Assembly (NCBI RefSeq): GCF_030238365.1
Contig: NZ_JASSOT010000067.1
Location: 62,001 to 126,000, forward strand
Reading direction: 5' to 3'
Origin: Lelliottia wanjuensis
GTDB taxonomy: Bacteria > Pseudomonadota > Gammaproteobacteria > Enterobacterales > Enterobacteriaceae
Length of the DNA stretch: 64,000 bases
The position numbers and the translations under genes were made by a program. Below the pieces are notes generated by a model that was not told the DNA's origin, did no database searches, and saw nothing but the letters and a program-made list of their open reading frames with translations. How positions within the stretch are numbered: position 1 is the first letter of the stretch; every line of letters starts with the position of its first letter. This document shows, piece by piece, positions 51,704-59,937 of this stretch.

Positions 51704-52076
51704 AGGTCCACCTCATCTATTAAGCCACCAGGGGCATTACACCATGTTAGTGATAACGATTATCACTTCAACCCCCTGACAGCAGGGGCTTTCGGCTAAA
51801 CCGCCCTTTTTGGCTACTTTTATTAAGCATAGACCCTGCCACGCAGGTTATTTAGCTATGTCGAAATTGTTTAATCTATTGATGTATAACGCATTTGAGG
51901 GGGTTAAAGCGTGAGAATGGCGCAAGGGGAAAATATGTATCGGGAATACCTATTTATTTAATTGGTTTTAGAAAATCTACAGAATCAAACGATTACCCCA
52001 AAAACAGTGGCTTATGTTTTGCGCAGAGTCTATCGCTCCAGGAAAACACCGAATCCTGAGCGGGTGTGCAATGAGG
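51704..52076. promoter_or_regulatory. suf promoter region
   Basis: Holds the sufA leader and Fur box, then an AT-rich stretch to about 52,010 that in E. coli carries OxyR and IHF sites. I see no clear individual site for those two here and no gene. Confidence 0.5.
51750..51766 (-). promoter_or_regulatory. Fur box of the suf operon
   Basis: GTGATAACGATTATCAC is a near-perfect 17-bp palindrome matching the GATAAT-type Fur repeat. In E. coli Fur represses suf and apo-IscR activates from an overlapping site. Confidence 0.85.
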
Positions 52077-52091
52077 GACTAAACTTTAGTC
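52077..52091 (+). promoter_or_regulatory. Perfect dyad before the DUF883 gene
   Basis: GACTAAA-C-TTTAGTC is a perfect 7-bp-arm palindrome, 21 bp before the ATG. It overlaps the probable transcription start region and may be an operator; the regulator is unknown. Confidence 0.35.
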
Positions 52092-52112
52092 TGACACCTA
52101 AAGGAGATAACT

Positions 52113-52385
52113 ATGTCATCACATGATTTTGAAAATGAAGCCGATCGCCTGGCGAAGAAAGCCCTGAACAAAGCCGATGAATTTGCGGGCGAGGCTCAGT
52201 CACAGTTTGGCGATGCGGTGGATTCACCGAAGCATCAGTTGAAAGGTGCCGCTCGCAAATACGCAGCACAGGCATCAGACGTCGCGTCAGAGGTCTCAGA
52301 CAGAGTCCGTGATAATCCATTGACCGGATTGATGGCGGCGGGTGCGATTGGTCTTATCATTGGTCTACTGGTAGGCCGGAAATAA
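52113..52385 (+). CDS. DUF883 / ElaB-YqjD-YgaM-like membrane-anchored protein
   Basis: 90 residues. The N-terminal about 65 residues form a long charged helix (ADRLAKKALNKADEFAGEAQ). The end is a glycine-zipper membrane segment, RDNPLTGLMAAGAIGLIIGL then LVGRK. This is the layout of ElaB, YqjD and YgaM, stationary-phase inner-membrane proteins that bind ribosomes in E. coli. AAGGAG lies 7 nt before the ATG. Monocistronic, ending at a small hairpin before the convergent bluR. Confidence 0.85.
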   Translation: MSSHDFENEADRLAKKALNKADEFAGEAQSQFGDAVDSPKHQLKGAARKYAAQASDVASEVSDRVRDNPLTGLMAAGAIGLIIGLLVGRK

Positions 52386-52404
52386 GCAGCAAAACGAATA
52401 CGAC

Positions 52405-52424
52405 AGGCCCGCAAGGGCCTTTAT
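52405..52424. terminator. Hairpin between convergent DUF883 gene and bluR
   Basis: Stem aggccc / gggcct with loop gcaa and a short T-tract on the plus strand. Confidence 0.55.
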
Positions 52425-52440
52425 GCTATCGACAGGACGG

Positions 52441-53172
52441 TTAGCCTGCGATGAAAGAGACGGAAAAACCTTGCTCTCGCCAGTGGTCTAGCTGTTCCTG
52501 TTGACGTCTTGACGGCGCATGGCCGGTCCAGACAAAGAGTTTTTGACCGGGGAACAGTTCCGGTTTCGGCGAGTCAATCGGCTCAGCCAGCACATCAACA
52601 TGCCATCCCTGCTGTGACAAACGCCCTGCTTCAAGCCATAAACGCGTACGATCGTCTGTATCCCAGCCAATCAGCAACGCCTCTTTGCCCGGTTTTTTAC
52701 GCGCTTCGACCAGAAGCGTGGCAATAAAATCGATCAGCACGCCGTCCAGCAGGCTGGACATGTGTCGGGCGGTATTGTGATCGAGGCTTAAACGTTGACG
52801 AACGGGGATGAAAATGTGGTCAATGAGGGCTTCAACGGCGTGGTCACGACGGAATTCCGCAATTTTAAGCCGCAGTTTTGCCGGACTGGCAAAACGCAGC
52901 ACCGTCATCATCTCTTCCTGGAAAGAGACCCAGTTGCTGTCGACCAGAGGATTACCGACTTCAAGCAACGCCTTTACCTTGCCAACCGAAATGCCGGTTT
53001 TCATCAGGCGTTTGATCTCTTCGATGCGCTGGATATCCTCTTCGTCAAACTGACGATGGCCCCCTTCACTGCGCTGCGGTTTTAACAAACCGTAGCGTCG
53101 CTGCCAGGCGCGCAGTGTGACGGGGTTGATTCCGCATCGTTCGGCGACTTCGCCGATACTGTATAAGGCCAT
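52441..53172 (-). CDS. bluR: MerR-like repressor BluR
   Basis: 243 residues, the E. coli BluR (YcgE) length, with start [20 protein letters not shown] and GGGAG just upstream; the longer frame adds 24 codons without homology. The MerR HTH ends with [20 protein letters not shown]. The C-terminal half is a cobalamin-binding-like fold ([20 protein letters not shown]) without a complete B12 motif. In E. coli it represses the ycgZ-ymgAB genes and is released by light-activated BluF. Its partner and targets are all present beside it. Confidence 0.93.
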   Translation of the reverse strand: MALYSIGEVAERCGINPVTLRAWQRRYGLLKPQRSEGGHRQFDEEDIQRIEEIKRLMKTGISVGKVKALLEVGNPLVDSNWVSFQEEMMTVLRFASPAKLRLKIAEFRRDHAVEALIDHIFIPVRQRLSLDHNTARHMSSLLDGVLIDFIATLLVEARKKPGKEALLIGWDTDDRTRLWLEAGRLSQQGWHVDVLAEPIDSPKPELFPGQKLFVWTGHAPSRRQQEQLDHWREQGFSVSFIAG

Positions 53173-53230
53173 TAACTCCCTCATGCTTAAACGCAATACT
53201 TCCATACCAAACCTGTTCAACTTTAGCAGA

Positions 53231-53318
53231 TTGTACAAACTCATTGTATAACTAACAAATCACCAGGGTTCAAGCCGAATTTGTACAAGATTTGTTGTCC
53301 CTGGCCTGATTTGTACAA
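53231..53318. promoter_or_regulatory. TTGTACAA cluster upstream of bluR
   Basis: Three copies of the palindrome TTGTACAA lie at 53231, 53281 and 53311 in the 167-bp gap between bluF and bluR. The same core recurs before ycgZ. They are likely BluR operators and imply autoregulation. Confidence 0.6.
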
Positions 53319-53339
53319 CCTATGTCACTGTGAAAGGGG

Positions 53340-54560
53340 TTACAGCCCGGCTTTTTTCTCCGGCCACGCCACCGCTGGAATACCGCCAAAACGTGGGCTG
53401 GCAAACAGATGCCCCTGGAACTGGGAGATCCCCGCCGACTCAAGCCACATCCACTCTTCCGCTTTTTCGACACCCACAGCGCAGACCAGAATTTCCAGCG
53501 ATGTACAGCATTTGATGATGGCCTGAATAATCGCCTGGCGCGGTCCGCTGCGATGGACATCCGCCACCAGATCGCGATTAATTTTGATTCGGTCTGGCTG
53601 GAACTGCGCCAGCAGTAACAGTCCGGCGAATCCGGCGCCAAAGTGATCGATCGCCACGCTGATACCGGCACTTTTCAGCTGCCTGACTGCGTCTTTAAAT
53701 TCATCAAAGCGCGAGATTACCTCGCTCTCGGTAAACTCGACCACAATCTGCTCCGGCACCAGGCCGTTGGCTTCAATTTCATTCAACAAAAAGCCTACCG
53801 CGCCGGGCACATTCACCAGCGTCATCGGCAGCAGGTTGACGGATAACGCCTGCTCTTTCAGGCCCAGTTTACCCGCCATGGCGAACGCCACTTTCTTGCT
53901 GTCGAGGTCCGCCTGGTAAATATCGTTCCCGGTAAAAGCCTTGAAATACGCCTGCGGAGAATCACCAGTATGGGTGCGGATCAGCGCCTCGAACGAGACC
54001 ACTTCCCGGGCAAACGGATCGACAATCGGCTGAAACGCAAAACCGCAGTCTGCGGTTTCATCCACCGCCAGCGGCCCGGAGGGGAGATCGTCTTCGTCCG
54101 GGATAAAGTCCCACGTATCTCCGGCGGGAATTTCGTAATAGTTAGCTTTTTCCGTGGCTTCGACAAAGGTGCGGAAGAACTGCAATGCGCGGTCGTTGTA
54201 GGTCAGCTGATACTTGGTCGTCCCTTTATCCAGAACCTGCTGGAGCACCTCTTCGCGTTCATAGGTTCTTAAATCGAACAGCTCCATCCCGGCTTTGCCG
54301 AAGCGGCGCGACGGGGCGTAATCGCACAAAAGTTCAACGAGATTGTAATGACGCGGGTCCTTGCAGATGTCGGCGTAAATGCGGAAAACGCTCTCCTCGG
54401 GGCCTTCGAGCAGCTGAAAGAAGTGGGTTCCGTTAAACAGTAAAATCCCGGTGACATCGGATTCCCCGTTTTTGATATTGGCCGCCGCGACCATCTCTTC
54501 CAGCGCTTTCACCGGAACGGTTTCGCAGAGATGACTGCGGTAGATAATTGTTGTGAGCAT
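53340..54560 (-). CDS. bluF: Blue-light sensor BluF: BLUF domain plus degenerate EAL
   Basis: 406 residues. The BLUF domain (1-95) keeps the flavin-site residues Tyr7, Asn31 and Gln49. The EAL domain (about 155-400) has the EAL triplet in SFEALIRTHTG, but key catalytic positions are altered: IDHFGAG instead of DDFGTG, IKINRD instead of IKID, and GVEK without the preceding Glu. It is therefore probably not a c-di-GMP phosphodiesterase, as reported for E. coli BluF, and acts by binding BluR on blue light. It sits downstream of bluR on the same strand and divergent from ycgZ. Confidence 0.93.
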   Translation of the reverse strand: MLTTIIYRSHLCETVPVKALEEMVAAANIKNGESDVTGILLFNGTHFFQLLEGPEESVFRIYADICKDPRHYNLVELLCDYAPSRRFGKAGMELFDLRTYEREEVLQQVLDKGTTKYQLTYNDRALQFFRTFVEATEKANYYEIPAGDTWDFIPDEDDLPSGPLAVDETADCGFAFQPIVDPFAREVVSFEALIRTHTGDSPQAYFKAFTGNDIYQADLDSKKVAFAMAGKLGLKEQALSVNLLPMTLVNVPGAVGFLLNEIEANGLVPEQIVVEFTESEVISRFDEFKDAVRQLKSAGISVAIDHFGAGFAGLLLLAQFQPDRIKINRDLVADVHRSGPRQAIIQAIIKCCTSLEILVCAVGVEKAEEWMWLESAGISQFQGHLFASPRFGGIPAVAWPEKKAGL

Positions 54561-54904
54561 AGTGATTCCGGGAGTTAATGGAGTGTTTGCCGTTGGGCTC
54601 AGGACGCCCAGGTCTTTGTTATATCACATTAATTGATTAACAAATAATTCACATCACAATCAGTTTAGCCGCTATCGGCTATCCGTCCTCTTCGATCGGA
54701 CAGATTTTCAGAATGAAACATCTTGTACAATATATTCTGTACTGATATCAACAGCCATCGCCAATAACCCACTGATAAACAACGAATAGCACTTTTTGAT
54801 CAAAATTAACCTAAAAAACTGTACATCAGAAATGTACAACTTTTTAAAAAACGTATAACTTAAATTGTAACTTAGCTGACTACTTAATTTTACAGGAGTG
54901 ATAC
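54561..54904. promoter_or_regulatory. bluF-ycgZ divergent region with BluR-type sites
   Basis: 344 bp, AT-rich. TTGTACAA occurs at 54723-54730, and a pair CTGTACAT / ATGTACAA at 54819-54839 forms a larger inverted repeat about 65 bp before ycgZ. Likely BluR-controlled promoter of ycgZ-ymgA-ariR. Confidence 0.65.
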
Positions 54905-55144
54905 ATGCGTCAGAACAGCTACATTCCCGACAGCGCCAATGCGATTGTCCAGTATTTTGAGAAAGCCGCGCTACCGACGCAGCAGGAAACCCTCGGTCAG
55001 ATCGTGGTGGAGATCCTGAGCGATGGCCGTAATCTGAATCGCAAGACCCTGTGCACCAAGCTGCTTAGCCGCCTCGACACGGCGTCTGGCCCGGAAGAAG
55101 AGAGCCACTACCACACCCTGATTGGTTTGCTATTTGATCGCTAA
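54905..55144 (+). CDS. ycgZ: YcgZ, BluR-regulated small protein
   Basis: 79 residues (E. coli 78). Close match: MRQNSYIPDSANAIVQYFEK, TQQETLGQIVVEILSDGRNL and HYHTLIGLLF. Small helical connector protein of the blue-light/cold-shock regulon that influences the Rcs system and biofilm matrix production. CAGGAG lies 6 nt before the ATG. First of three related genes. Confidence 0.92.
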   Translation: MRQNSYIPDSANAIVQYFEKAALPTQQETLGQIVVEILSDGRNLNRKTLCTKLLSRLDTASGPEEESHYHTLIGLLFDR

Positions 55145-55240
55145 GATCCAATAGCAAACCCATTGAGCAGATCACCTGGTTTTTAAGGCAATTCTGACGA
55201 AGGAACGTTGCAGGCACTGAAAGACCTGGCAATCTTCAGC

Positions 55241-55262
55241 AGACCCCCTCGCGAGGGGATCT
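55241..55262 (+). terminator. Hairpin between ycgZ and ymgA
   Basis: Stem agaccccctcg / cgaggggatct with one mismatch and no T-tract. It may attenuate or protect the mRNA between the genes. Confidence 0.4.
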
Positions 55263-55314
55263 GACTTAATGCCGCACGGTGTAACATCACCCAGCGGCAA
55301 TCAGAGATGCAGTT

Positions 55315-55632
55315 ATGAGAAGTGAAACAGAGCAACTAATAGATGAATTAATTGGAGAGGCGGTTTTATCTCTTTTGAAAGAGCACGGCCCTGTCAGCAA
55401 GCAATCGCTTTTGCGGCGATTGCGGGACATGGAGGCGAGTGAGGCCGACCCTCGCCGTCGCGAAGCCCTCGCGGCGGTGATCGGCGAAATCAACGCCAGC
55501 GGTACGCCGTTTGCCCAACGTAAGAGAGCCCGTCCTCAGAGGGATCTGAACGGTCTAAAAAGTGAGCAAAACGATAATGTTTTCCCGCTGTTTGGCGATG
55601 GTAAGCCCGGCGGTTCAAAAAACATTCATTAA
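55315..55632 (+). CDS. ymgA: YmgA-like connector protein
   Basis: 105 residues (E. coli YmgA 90). The N-terminal helix pair MRSETEQLIDELIGEAVLSL then SKQSLLRRLRDMEASEADPR follows YmgA, and the end KNIH parallels NRIH. A basic linker (RKRARPQRD) makes it longer. Part of the YcgZ/YmgA/AriR family of small two-helix proteins acting on Rcs signalling. Confidence 0.8.
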   Translation: MRSETEQLIDELIGEAVLSLLKEHGPVSKQSLLRRLRDMEASEADPRRREALAAVIGEINASGTPFAQRKRARPQRDLNGLKSEQNDNVFPLFGDGKPGGSKNIH

Positions 55633-55667
55633 CAGCAACCGATCAATAACCCTTACGGTGAGAATAA

Positions 55668-55946
55668 ATGAGACAAAATATTCAAGTTCAACCCGCTATG
55701 TACGCTGGTTTTAGTGATAATCCTCTGTCTGAGTATTTCCGTAATGCGGGCGATAGACTGGCTGAAGAGTCTGCCCTTTTTGCTTCTGCGGTGAGCTGTA
55801 TCATGGCCTCCGAAGGGCATCTGACCAATAAAGCCATTATCCTGTGGCTGATTAATGCCCTCGAATCCACCGACGACGTGGTGATGGGCGATGTGATCCG
55901 CAAAACCCTCGAAATCGTCGTCGGCTATACCATGGACGATATTTAA
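55668..55946 (+). CDS. ariR: AriR (YmgB) biofilm/acid-resistance connector
   Basis: 92 residues (E. coli 88). Matches in PLSEYFRNAGDRLAEESALF, LTNKAIILWLINALE and DVIRKTLEIVVGYT. E. coli AriR is a dimeric helical protein affecting biofilm and acid resistance. Third gene of the BluR-controlled group. E. coli has ymgC next; here no ymgC follows. Confidence 0.9.
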   Translation: MRQNIQVQPAMYAGFSDNPLSEYFRNAGDRLAEESALFASAVSCIMASEGHLTNKAIILWLINALESTDDVVMGDVIRKTLEIVVGYTMDDI

Positions 55947-56022
55947 GACGCGATTTTTGCTATACAGGAGGCCAGAAGAGAGTATCGCCCTTGCTGCGGT
56001 TTTCTCACTGGCCTTCTCATTT

Positions 56023-56052
56023 TGTCGACACTAATGTCGAATGTCATGTCGA
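56023..56052 (+). promoter_or_regulatory. Three TGTCGA direct repeats, 12-bp period (UAS candidate)
   Basis: TGTCGA at 56023, 56035 and 56047, the first within TGTCGACA. It sits 52-81 bp upstream of the -24 element, where enhancer sites of sigma-54 activators lie. FhlA, the formate-sensing activator of E. coli fdhF, is the likely protein. Confidence 0.6.
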
Positions 56053-56103
56053 GCCCGGTCCTTAAAAATCAGTAATCCCTGTTAAATCAACGAAATGAAA
56101 TTC

Positions 56104-56119
56104 TGGCACAGAACCTGCT
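56104..56119 (+). promoter_or_regulatory. Sigma-54 promoter of the FdhF-like gene
   Basis: TGGCACAGAACCTGCT: GG at 56105-56106 and GC at 56117-56118 with the required 10-bp spacing, and a full TGGCAC -24 element. The ATG follows about 52 bp later. E. coli fdhF is also sigma-54 dependent. Confidence 0.82.
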
Positions 56120-56170
56120 TTAACGGTCTGTCAGATGACGCTCGTTCAACTCTTAACAGGTCTGTTATTG

Positions 56171-58321
56171 ATGAAAAAAATCCCAAGCGTCTGCCCCTAC
56201 TGTGGCGCAGGCTGTAAATTAAATCTCGTGGTTGAGAACAACCGCATCATTCGTGCCGAAGCCGCCGGCGGCGTCACCAACCAGGGCACCCTGTGTCTGA
56301 AAGGCTTTTACGGCTGGGACTTCCTCAACGATACCCGTCTGCTCACCCCTCGCCTCACCCAACCGATGATCCGCTACAACAAAGGCGACAAATTCACCCC
56401 TGTCACCTGGGACGAAGCGATCCGCTACACCGCCAGCAAGCTGAAAGCCATCAAAGAGCAGTATGGTCCGCGCTCGATTATGACCACCGGCTCGTCACGC
56501 GGTACGGGTAACGAAACCAACTACGTGATGCAGAAATTCGCCCGCGGCGTGCTCAACACCAATAACGTGGACTGCTGCGCCCGCGTCTGCCACGGCCCGT
56601 CGGTGGCCGGTTTGCAGGAGACACTCGGCAACGGGGCGATGAGTAATTCGATTAACGATATCGAGAACTCAAAGTGCCTGCTGGTGTTTGGCTACAACTG
56701 CGCGGATTCTCACCCGATCGTCGCCCGTCGAGTGATCAAGGCCAGGCAGAACGGCGCGAAGATCATCGTTTGCGATCCGCGTCGCATCGAAACCGCCCGC
56801 ATCGCCGATCAGCATCTACAGCTCAATAACGGCAGCAACATGGCGTTGATCAATGCCTTTGGCTACGTGCTGCTGGAGGAGGAGCTGTACGACAAAAACT
56901 ACGTCGCGCGCTTCACCGACGGCCTCGAGACCTATCGCCAGATCGTCAAGGATTACGCGCCTGAGAAGGTCGAGCATCTGACCGGCATTCCGGCGCGCGA
57001 TGTGCGTCAGGCGATGCGCACTTTCGCCGCCGCGCCGTCCGCGACGGTGATGTGGGGTATGGGCGTGACGCAGTTTGGTCAGGCCGTCGACGTGGTGAAA
57101 GGCCTTTCCAGCCTGGCGCTGCTGACCGGCAATCTTGGCCGTCCTGCCGTCGGCGTCGGCCCGGTTCGCGGACAAAATAACGTCCAGGGCGCGTGCGATA
57201 TGGGCGTGCTGCCGAACATGTTCCCGGGCTACCAGGAGGTGACCGACGCCGCCGTGCGCGCGAAGTTCGCCGAGGCCTGGGGCATTAACGTCAACGACAT
57301 GGATGACCAGGTCGGGACGCGGATCACCGAAGTGCCACACCTGGCGCTGGAAGGCAAAATCAAAGCTTATTACATCATGGGGGAAGATCCGCTCCAGACC
57401 GAAGCGGACCTGGGCCTGGTGCGCCGCGGCTTTGAGGCGCTCGACTTCGTGGTGGTGCAGGACATCTTTATGACCAAAACCGCCGAAGTGGCGGATGTGT
57501 TGCTGCCAGCCACCTCCTGGGGCGAGCACGGCGGTGTGTTCACCTGCGCGGATCGCGGCTTCCAGCGCTTCGGCAAAGCGATCGAGGCCAGCGGGAACGT
57601 GAAGCGCGACTGGGAGATCATCAGCCTGCTCGCCAGCGCGATGGGCTATCCGATGCATTACGACTCTAACCAGCAAATCTGGGATGAAATGCGCGAGCTG
57701 TGCCCGCTGTTCTTCGGCGTAACATACGAAAAAATGGGCGAAATGGGTCACGTTCAGTGGCCGTGTCCGACGCTGGATCATCCCGGTACGCCCTACCTGT
57801 ACAAAGACAATCAGTTCGACACGCCGAATTGCAAAGGCCAGCTGTTTGCCGCCCCGTGGCGCGCGCCTGCGGAAGTGCCGGACGCGGAGTATCCGCTGGT
57901 GCTGTGTACGGTGCGCGAAGTCGGCCACTATTCGTGTCGTTCGATGACCGGTAACTGCGCCGCGCTGCAAAGCCTGGCGGATGAACCGGGTCGCGTGCAG
58001 ATGAATCCGGCGGACGCTGCGGCGCTTGGCGTATCGGACGGACAGCTGGTGTGGGTGCGTTCGCGTCGCGGGAAGGTGATCACCCGGGCGAACATCAGCG
58101 AGCGCATTAACGAGGGCGCGGTGTATATGACGTATCAGTGGTGGATTGGAGCCTGTAACGAGCTGACGCAGGACAATCTCGACCCGACGTCAAAAACGCC
58201 GGAAACTAAATATTGCGCGGTGCAGCTGGAGGCGATCGACGATCAGCGCTGGGCGGAAGATTATGCCGCATCGGCGTATCAGTCGATGAAAACCCGGTTG
58301 ATTGATGCGGTGAACGTGTAA
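56171..58321 (+). CDS. fdhF: FdhF-type formate dehydrogenase with Cys at the selenocysteine site
   Basis: 716 residues (E. coli FdhF 715). Oxidises formate to CO2 at a bis-MGD molybdenum centre in the cytoplasm. The N-terminal [4Fe-4S] ligands are CPYCGAGC and LCLKG. The catalytic stretch is CCARVCHGPSVAG, where codon 140 is TGC (56588-56590); E. coli has TGA (Sec140) there. The adjacent His141 and the Arg of PVRGQNNVQGACDMG are kept. The C-terminal MGD-binding end has VREVGHYSCRSMTGN and MTYQWWIGACNEL. The start at 56171 gives full alignment. It has its own sigma-54 promoter, which suggests formate-responsive control, and is convergent with fdnGHI. No hydrogenase genes are nearby, so its electron acceptor is unknown. 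Confidence 0.92.
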   Translation: MKKIPSVCPYCGAGCKLNLVVENNRIIRAEAAGGVTNQGTLCLKGFYGWDFLNDTRLLTPRLTQPMIRYNKGDKFTPVTWDEAIRYTASKLKAIKEQYGPRSIMTTGSSRGTGNETNYVMQKFARGVLNTNNVDCCARVCHGPSVAGLQETLGNGAMSNSINDIENSKCLLVFGYNCADSHPIVARRVIKARQNGAKIIVCDPRRIETARIADQHLQLNNGSNMALINAFGYVLLEEELYDKNYVARFTDGLETYRQIVKDYAPEKVEHLTGIPARDVRQAMRTFAAAPSATVMWGMGVTQFGQAVDVVKGLSSLALLTGNLGRPAVGVGPVRGQNNVQGACDMGVLPNMFPGYQEVTDAAVRAKFAEAWGINVNDMDDQVGTRITEVPHLALEGKIKAYYIMGEDPLQTEADLGLVRRGFEALDFVVVQDIFMTKTAEVADVLLPATSWGEHGGVFTCADRGFQRFGKAIEASGNVKRDWEIISLLASAMGYPMHYDSNQQIWDEMRELCPLFFGVTYEKMGEMGHVQWPCPTLDHPGTPYLYKDNQFDTPNCKGQLFAAPWRAPAEVPDAEYPLVLCTVREVGHYSCRSMTGNCAALQSLADEPGRVQMNPADAAALGVSDGQLVWVRSRRGKVITRANISERINEGAVYMTYQWWIGACNELTQDNLDPTSKTPETKYCAVQLEAIDDQRWAEDYAASAYQSMKTRLIDAVNV

Positions 58322-58327
58322 CGAAAA

Positions 58328-58412
58328 AAGCCCGATGGCGCTACGCTTATCGGGCCTACAAACACCTCAACCGTAGGCCGGGTAAGGCGCAGCCGCCACC
58401 CGGCAACCCCGT
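58328..58412. repeat. REP/BIME-type element
   Basis: Paired units cgatggcgctacgcttatcg and gtaaggcgcagccgccaccc face each other around ggcctacaaac, between the convergent fdhF and fdnI stops. Related to the element at 28322. Confidence 0.8.
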
Positions 58413-59045
58413 TTACTCGTCCTCTTTCGCCTCGACCTCACGATACCAGCGCGGGTGATGTTTCTTCGCCCAGCGACGGCTCACCTTCCCTTCGATCATG
58501 CCGGTTATCGATCCCTTCACCCAGAACGCCATATAGATATGAATCAGGATGGCGTGGATCAGCACAATCGCCGCCGTGGCGTGAATGAGCAGGCTCCAGC
58601 GCACCAGCCAGATCGGGAAGTAGTGGGTAAAGTAAGGCCGCCAGATGATCACTCCCGTCGCCAGCAGGACGAAAATCAGGCTCATGATCGACCAGAACAT
58701 CATCTTCTGCCCGGCGTTGTATTTCCCGACGTCCGCCACCTTATGCTCGTTGCCTTTCAGCACCTCCACGATACCCTTGATCCACGGCAGATCCTGTTTA
58801 TCCGGGATATTGTGATGCACAAAACGGACAAACATAAACATCAGCGCAAAAAAGATCAGCACGCCGAAAAACGGGTGCAGGATACGCCCCATCTGCGGTG
58901 TGCCGAAGGTTTCCGTCAGCCACTGGAGGGTCGGGAAAAAGAGCGCAATACCGGATAACGACACCAGGAAGAAGCAGATCACCACCGTCCAGTGACAGGC
59001 GCGGTCGATAAACTTCGTGCGCAGGATCATTTTGCTCTTACTCAT
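58413..59045 (-). CDS. fdnI: Formate dehydrogenase-N cytochrome b556 subunit
   Basis: 210 residues (E. coli FdnI 217). Four-helix membrane subunit carrying two haems b and passing electrons to menaquinone. Starts [20 protein letters not shown]. Haem ligand His occur in [18 protein letters not shown] and [20 protein letters not shown]. Closer to FdnI than FdoI ([20 protein letters not shown]). C-terminus slightly shorter. Overlaps fdnH by 8 nt. Confidence 0.95.
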   Translation of the reverse strand: MSKSKMILRTKFIDRACHWTVVICFFLVSLSGIALFFPTLQWLTETFGTPQMGRILHPFFGVLIFFALMFMFVRFVHHNIPDKQDLPWIKGIVEVLKGNEHKVADVGKYNAGQKMMFWSIMSLIFVLLATGVIIWRPYFTHYFPIWLVRWSLLIHATAAIVLIHAILIHIYMAFWVKGSITGMIEGKVSRRWAKKHHPRWYREVEAKEDE

Positions 59046-59925
59046 GCGGATTCTCCTCTTCGTCGTCGTCCGTCTCCTTGTTTGGCCCTACGCCGATGTA
59101 GTGGTAAATCAGCCCCGCGAAGGTGGCGATAAACCCGGCGGCGGAGAGCGGCTTGAGGATCCCCTTCCACAGATTCACCGGCAGATCGATCTTCGGATCC
59201 GTCGGCAGGTTGTGGTACAGCGCCGGCTGGTCGGCGTGATGCAGGACGTACATCACGTGCGTCCCGCCCACGCCCTGCGGGTTATAGACCCCCGCCTGCG
59301 CGTAGCCGCGTTTTTTCAGCTGCATCACGCGCGATTCGCCCAGCTCCAGCATCTCTTTTTTGGTGCCGAAATGAATCGCGCCGGTCGGGCAGGTTTTGAC
59401 GCAGGCCGGCTCCTGGCCGACGCTGACGCGATCCACGCACAGGGTGCATTTGTAGACCCGGTTGTCGTCAGGATTGAGACGCGGAATATTGAACGGACAC
59501 CCGGCAATGCAGTATCCGCAGCCGATGCAGTGTTCAGACTGAAAATCGACAATCCCGTTGGCGTACTGGATGATTGCCCCGGCGGACGGGCACGCTTTCA
59601 GGCAGCCCGGCTCCGCGCAGTGCATGCAGCCGTCCTTGCGGATCAGCCACTCCAGTTTGTTGTTCTGCGTGGTTTCGCTAAAGCGCATCACCGTCCAGGA
59701 TTTGGCACTCAAATCCATCGGGTTGTCATAGACGCCCTCGCACACGCCGACCTCGTCGCGAATATCATTCCACTCCGAGCACGCCACCTGACAGCCTTTG
59801 CAGCCGATGCAGGTTGAAACGTCGATAAGCTTCGCCACTTCCGCTTTAAAATCCCGCGCCTGCGGCGGGGGGGTCATGACGTTGGTGGCCGAACGTTTGA
59901 TAATATCTTGTGATTGCATAGACAT
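59038..59925 (-). CDS. fdnH: Formate dehydrogenase-N iron-sulfur subunit
   Basis: 295 residues (E. coli 294). Four [4Fe-4S] clusters from the Cys motifs [35 protein letters not shown] and [20 protein letters not shown]. One C-terminal transmembrane helix ([17 protein letters not shown]) anchors it on the periplasmic face. Wires FdnG to FdnI. 12 bp after fdnG. Confidence 0.96.
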   Translation of the reverse strand: MSMQSQDIIKRSATNVMTPPPQARDFKAEVAKLIDVSTCIGCKGCQVACSEWNDIRDEVGVCEGVYDNPMDLSAKSWTVMRFSETTQNNKLEWLIRKDGCMHCAEPGCLKACPSAGAIIQYANGIVDFQSEHCIGCGYCIAGCPFNIPRLNPDDNRVYKCTLCVDRVSVGQEPACVKTCPTGAIHFGTKKEMLELGESRVMQLKKRGYAQAGVYNPQGVGGTHVMYVLHHADQPALYHNLPTDPKIDLPVNLWKGILKPLSAAGFIATFAGLIYHYIGVGPNKETDDDEEENPHE

Positions 59926-59937
59926 ACGCGGCCTCCC

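Noticed and set aside
51830..52010. Small RNA near sufA (RydB-like)
   Set aside because: No promoter-terminator pair or recognisable sequence was seen.
53340..54560. Active c-di-GMP phosphodiesterase in BluF
   Set aside because: The EAL triplet is present but several catalytic positions are substituted, as in E. coli BluF.
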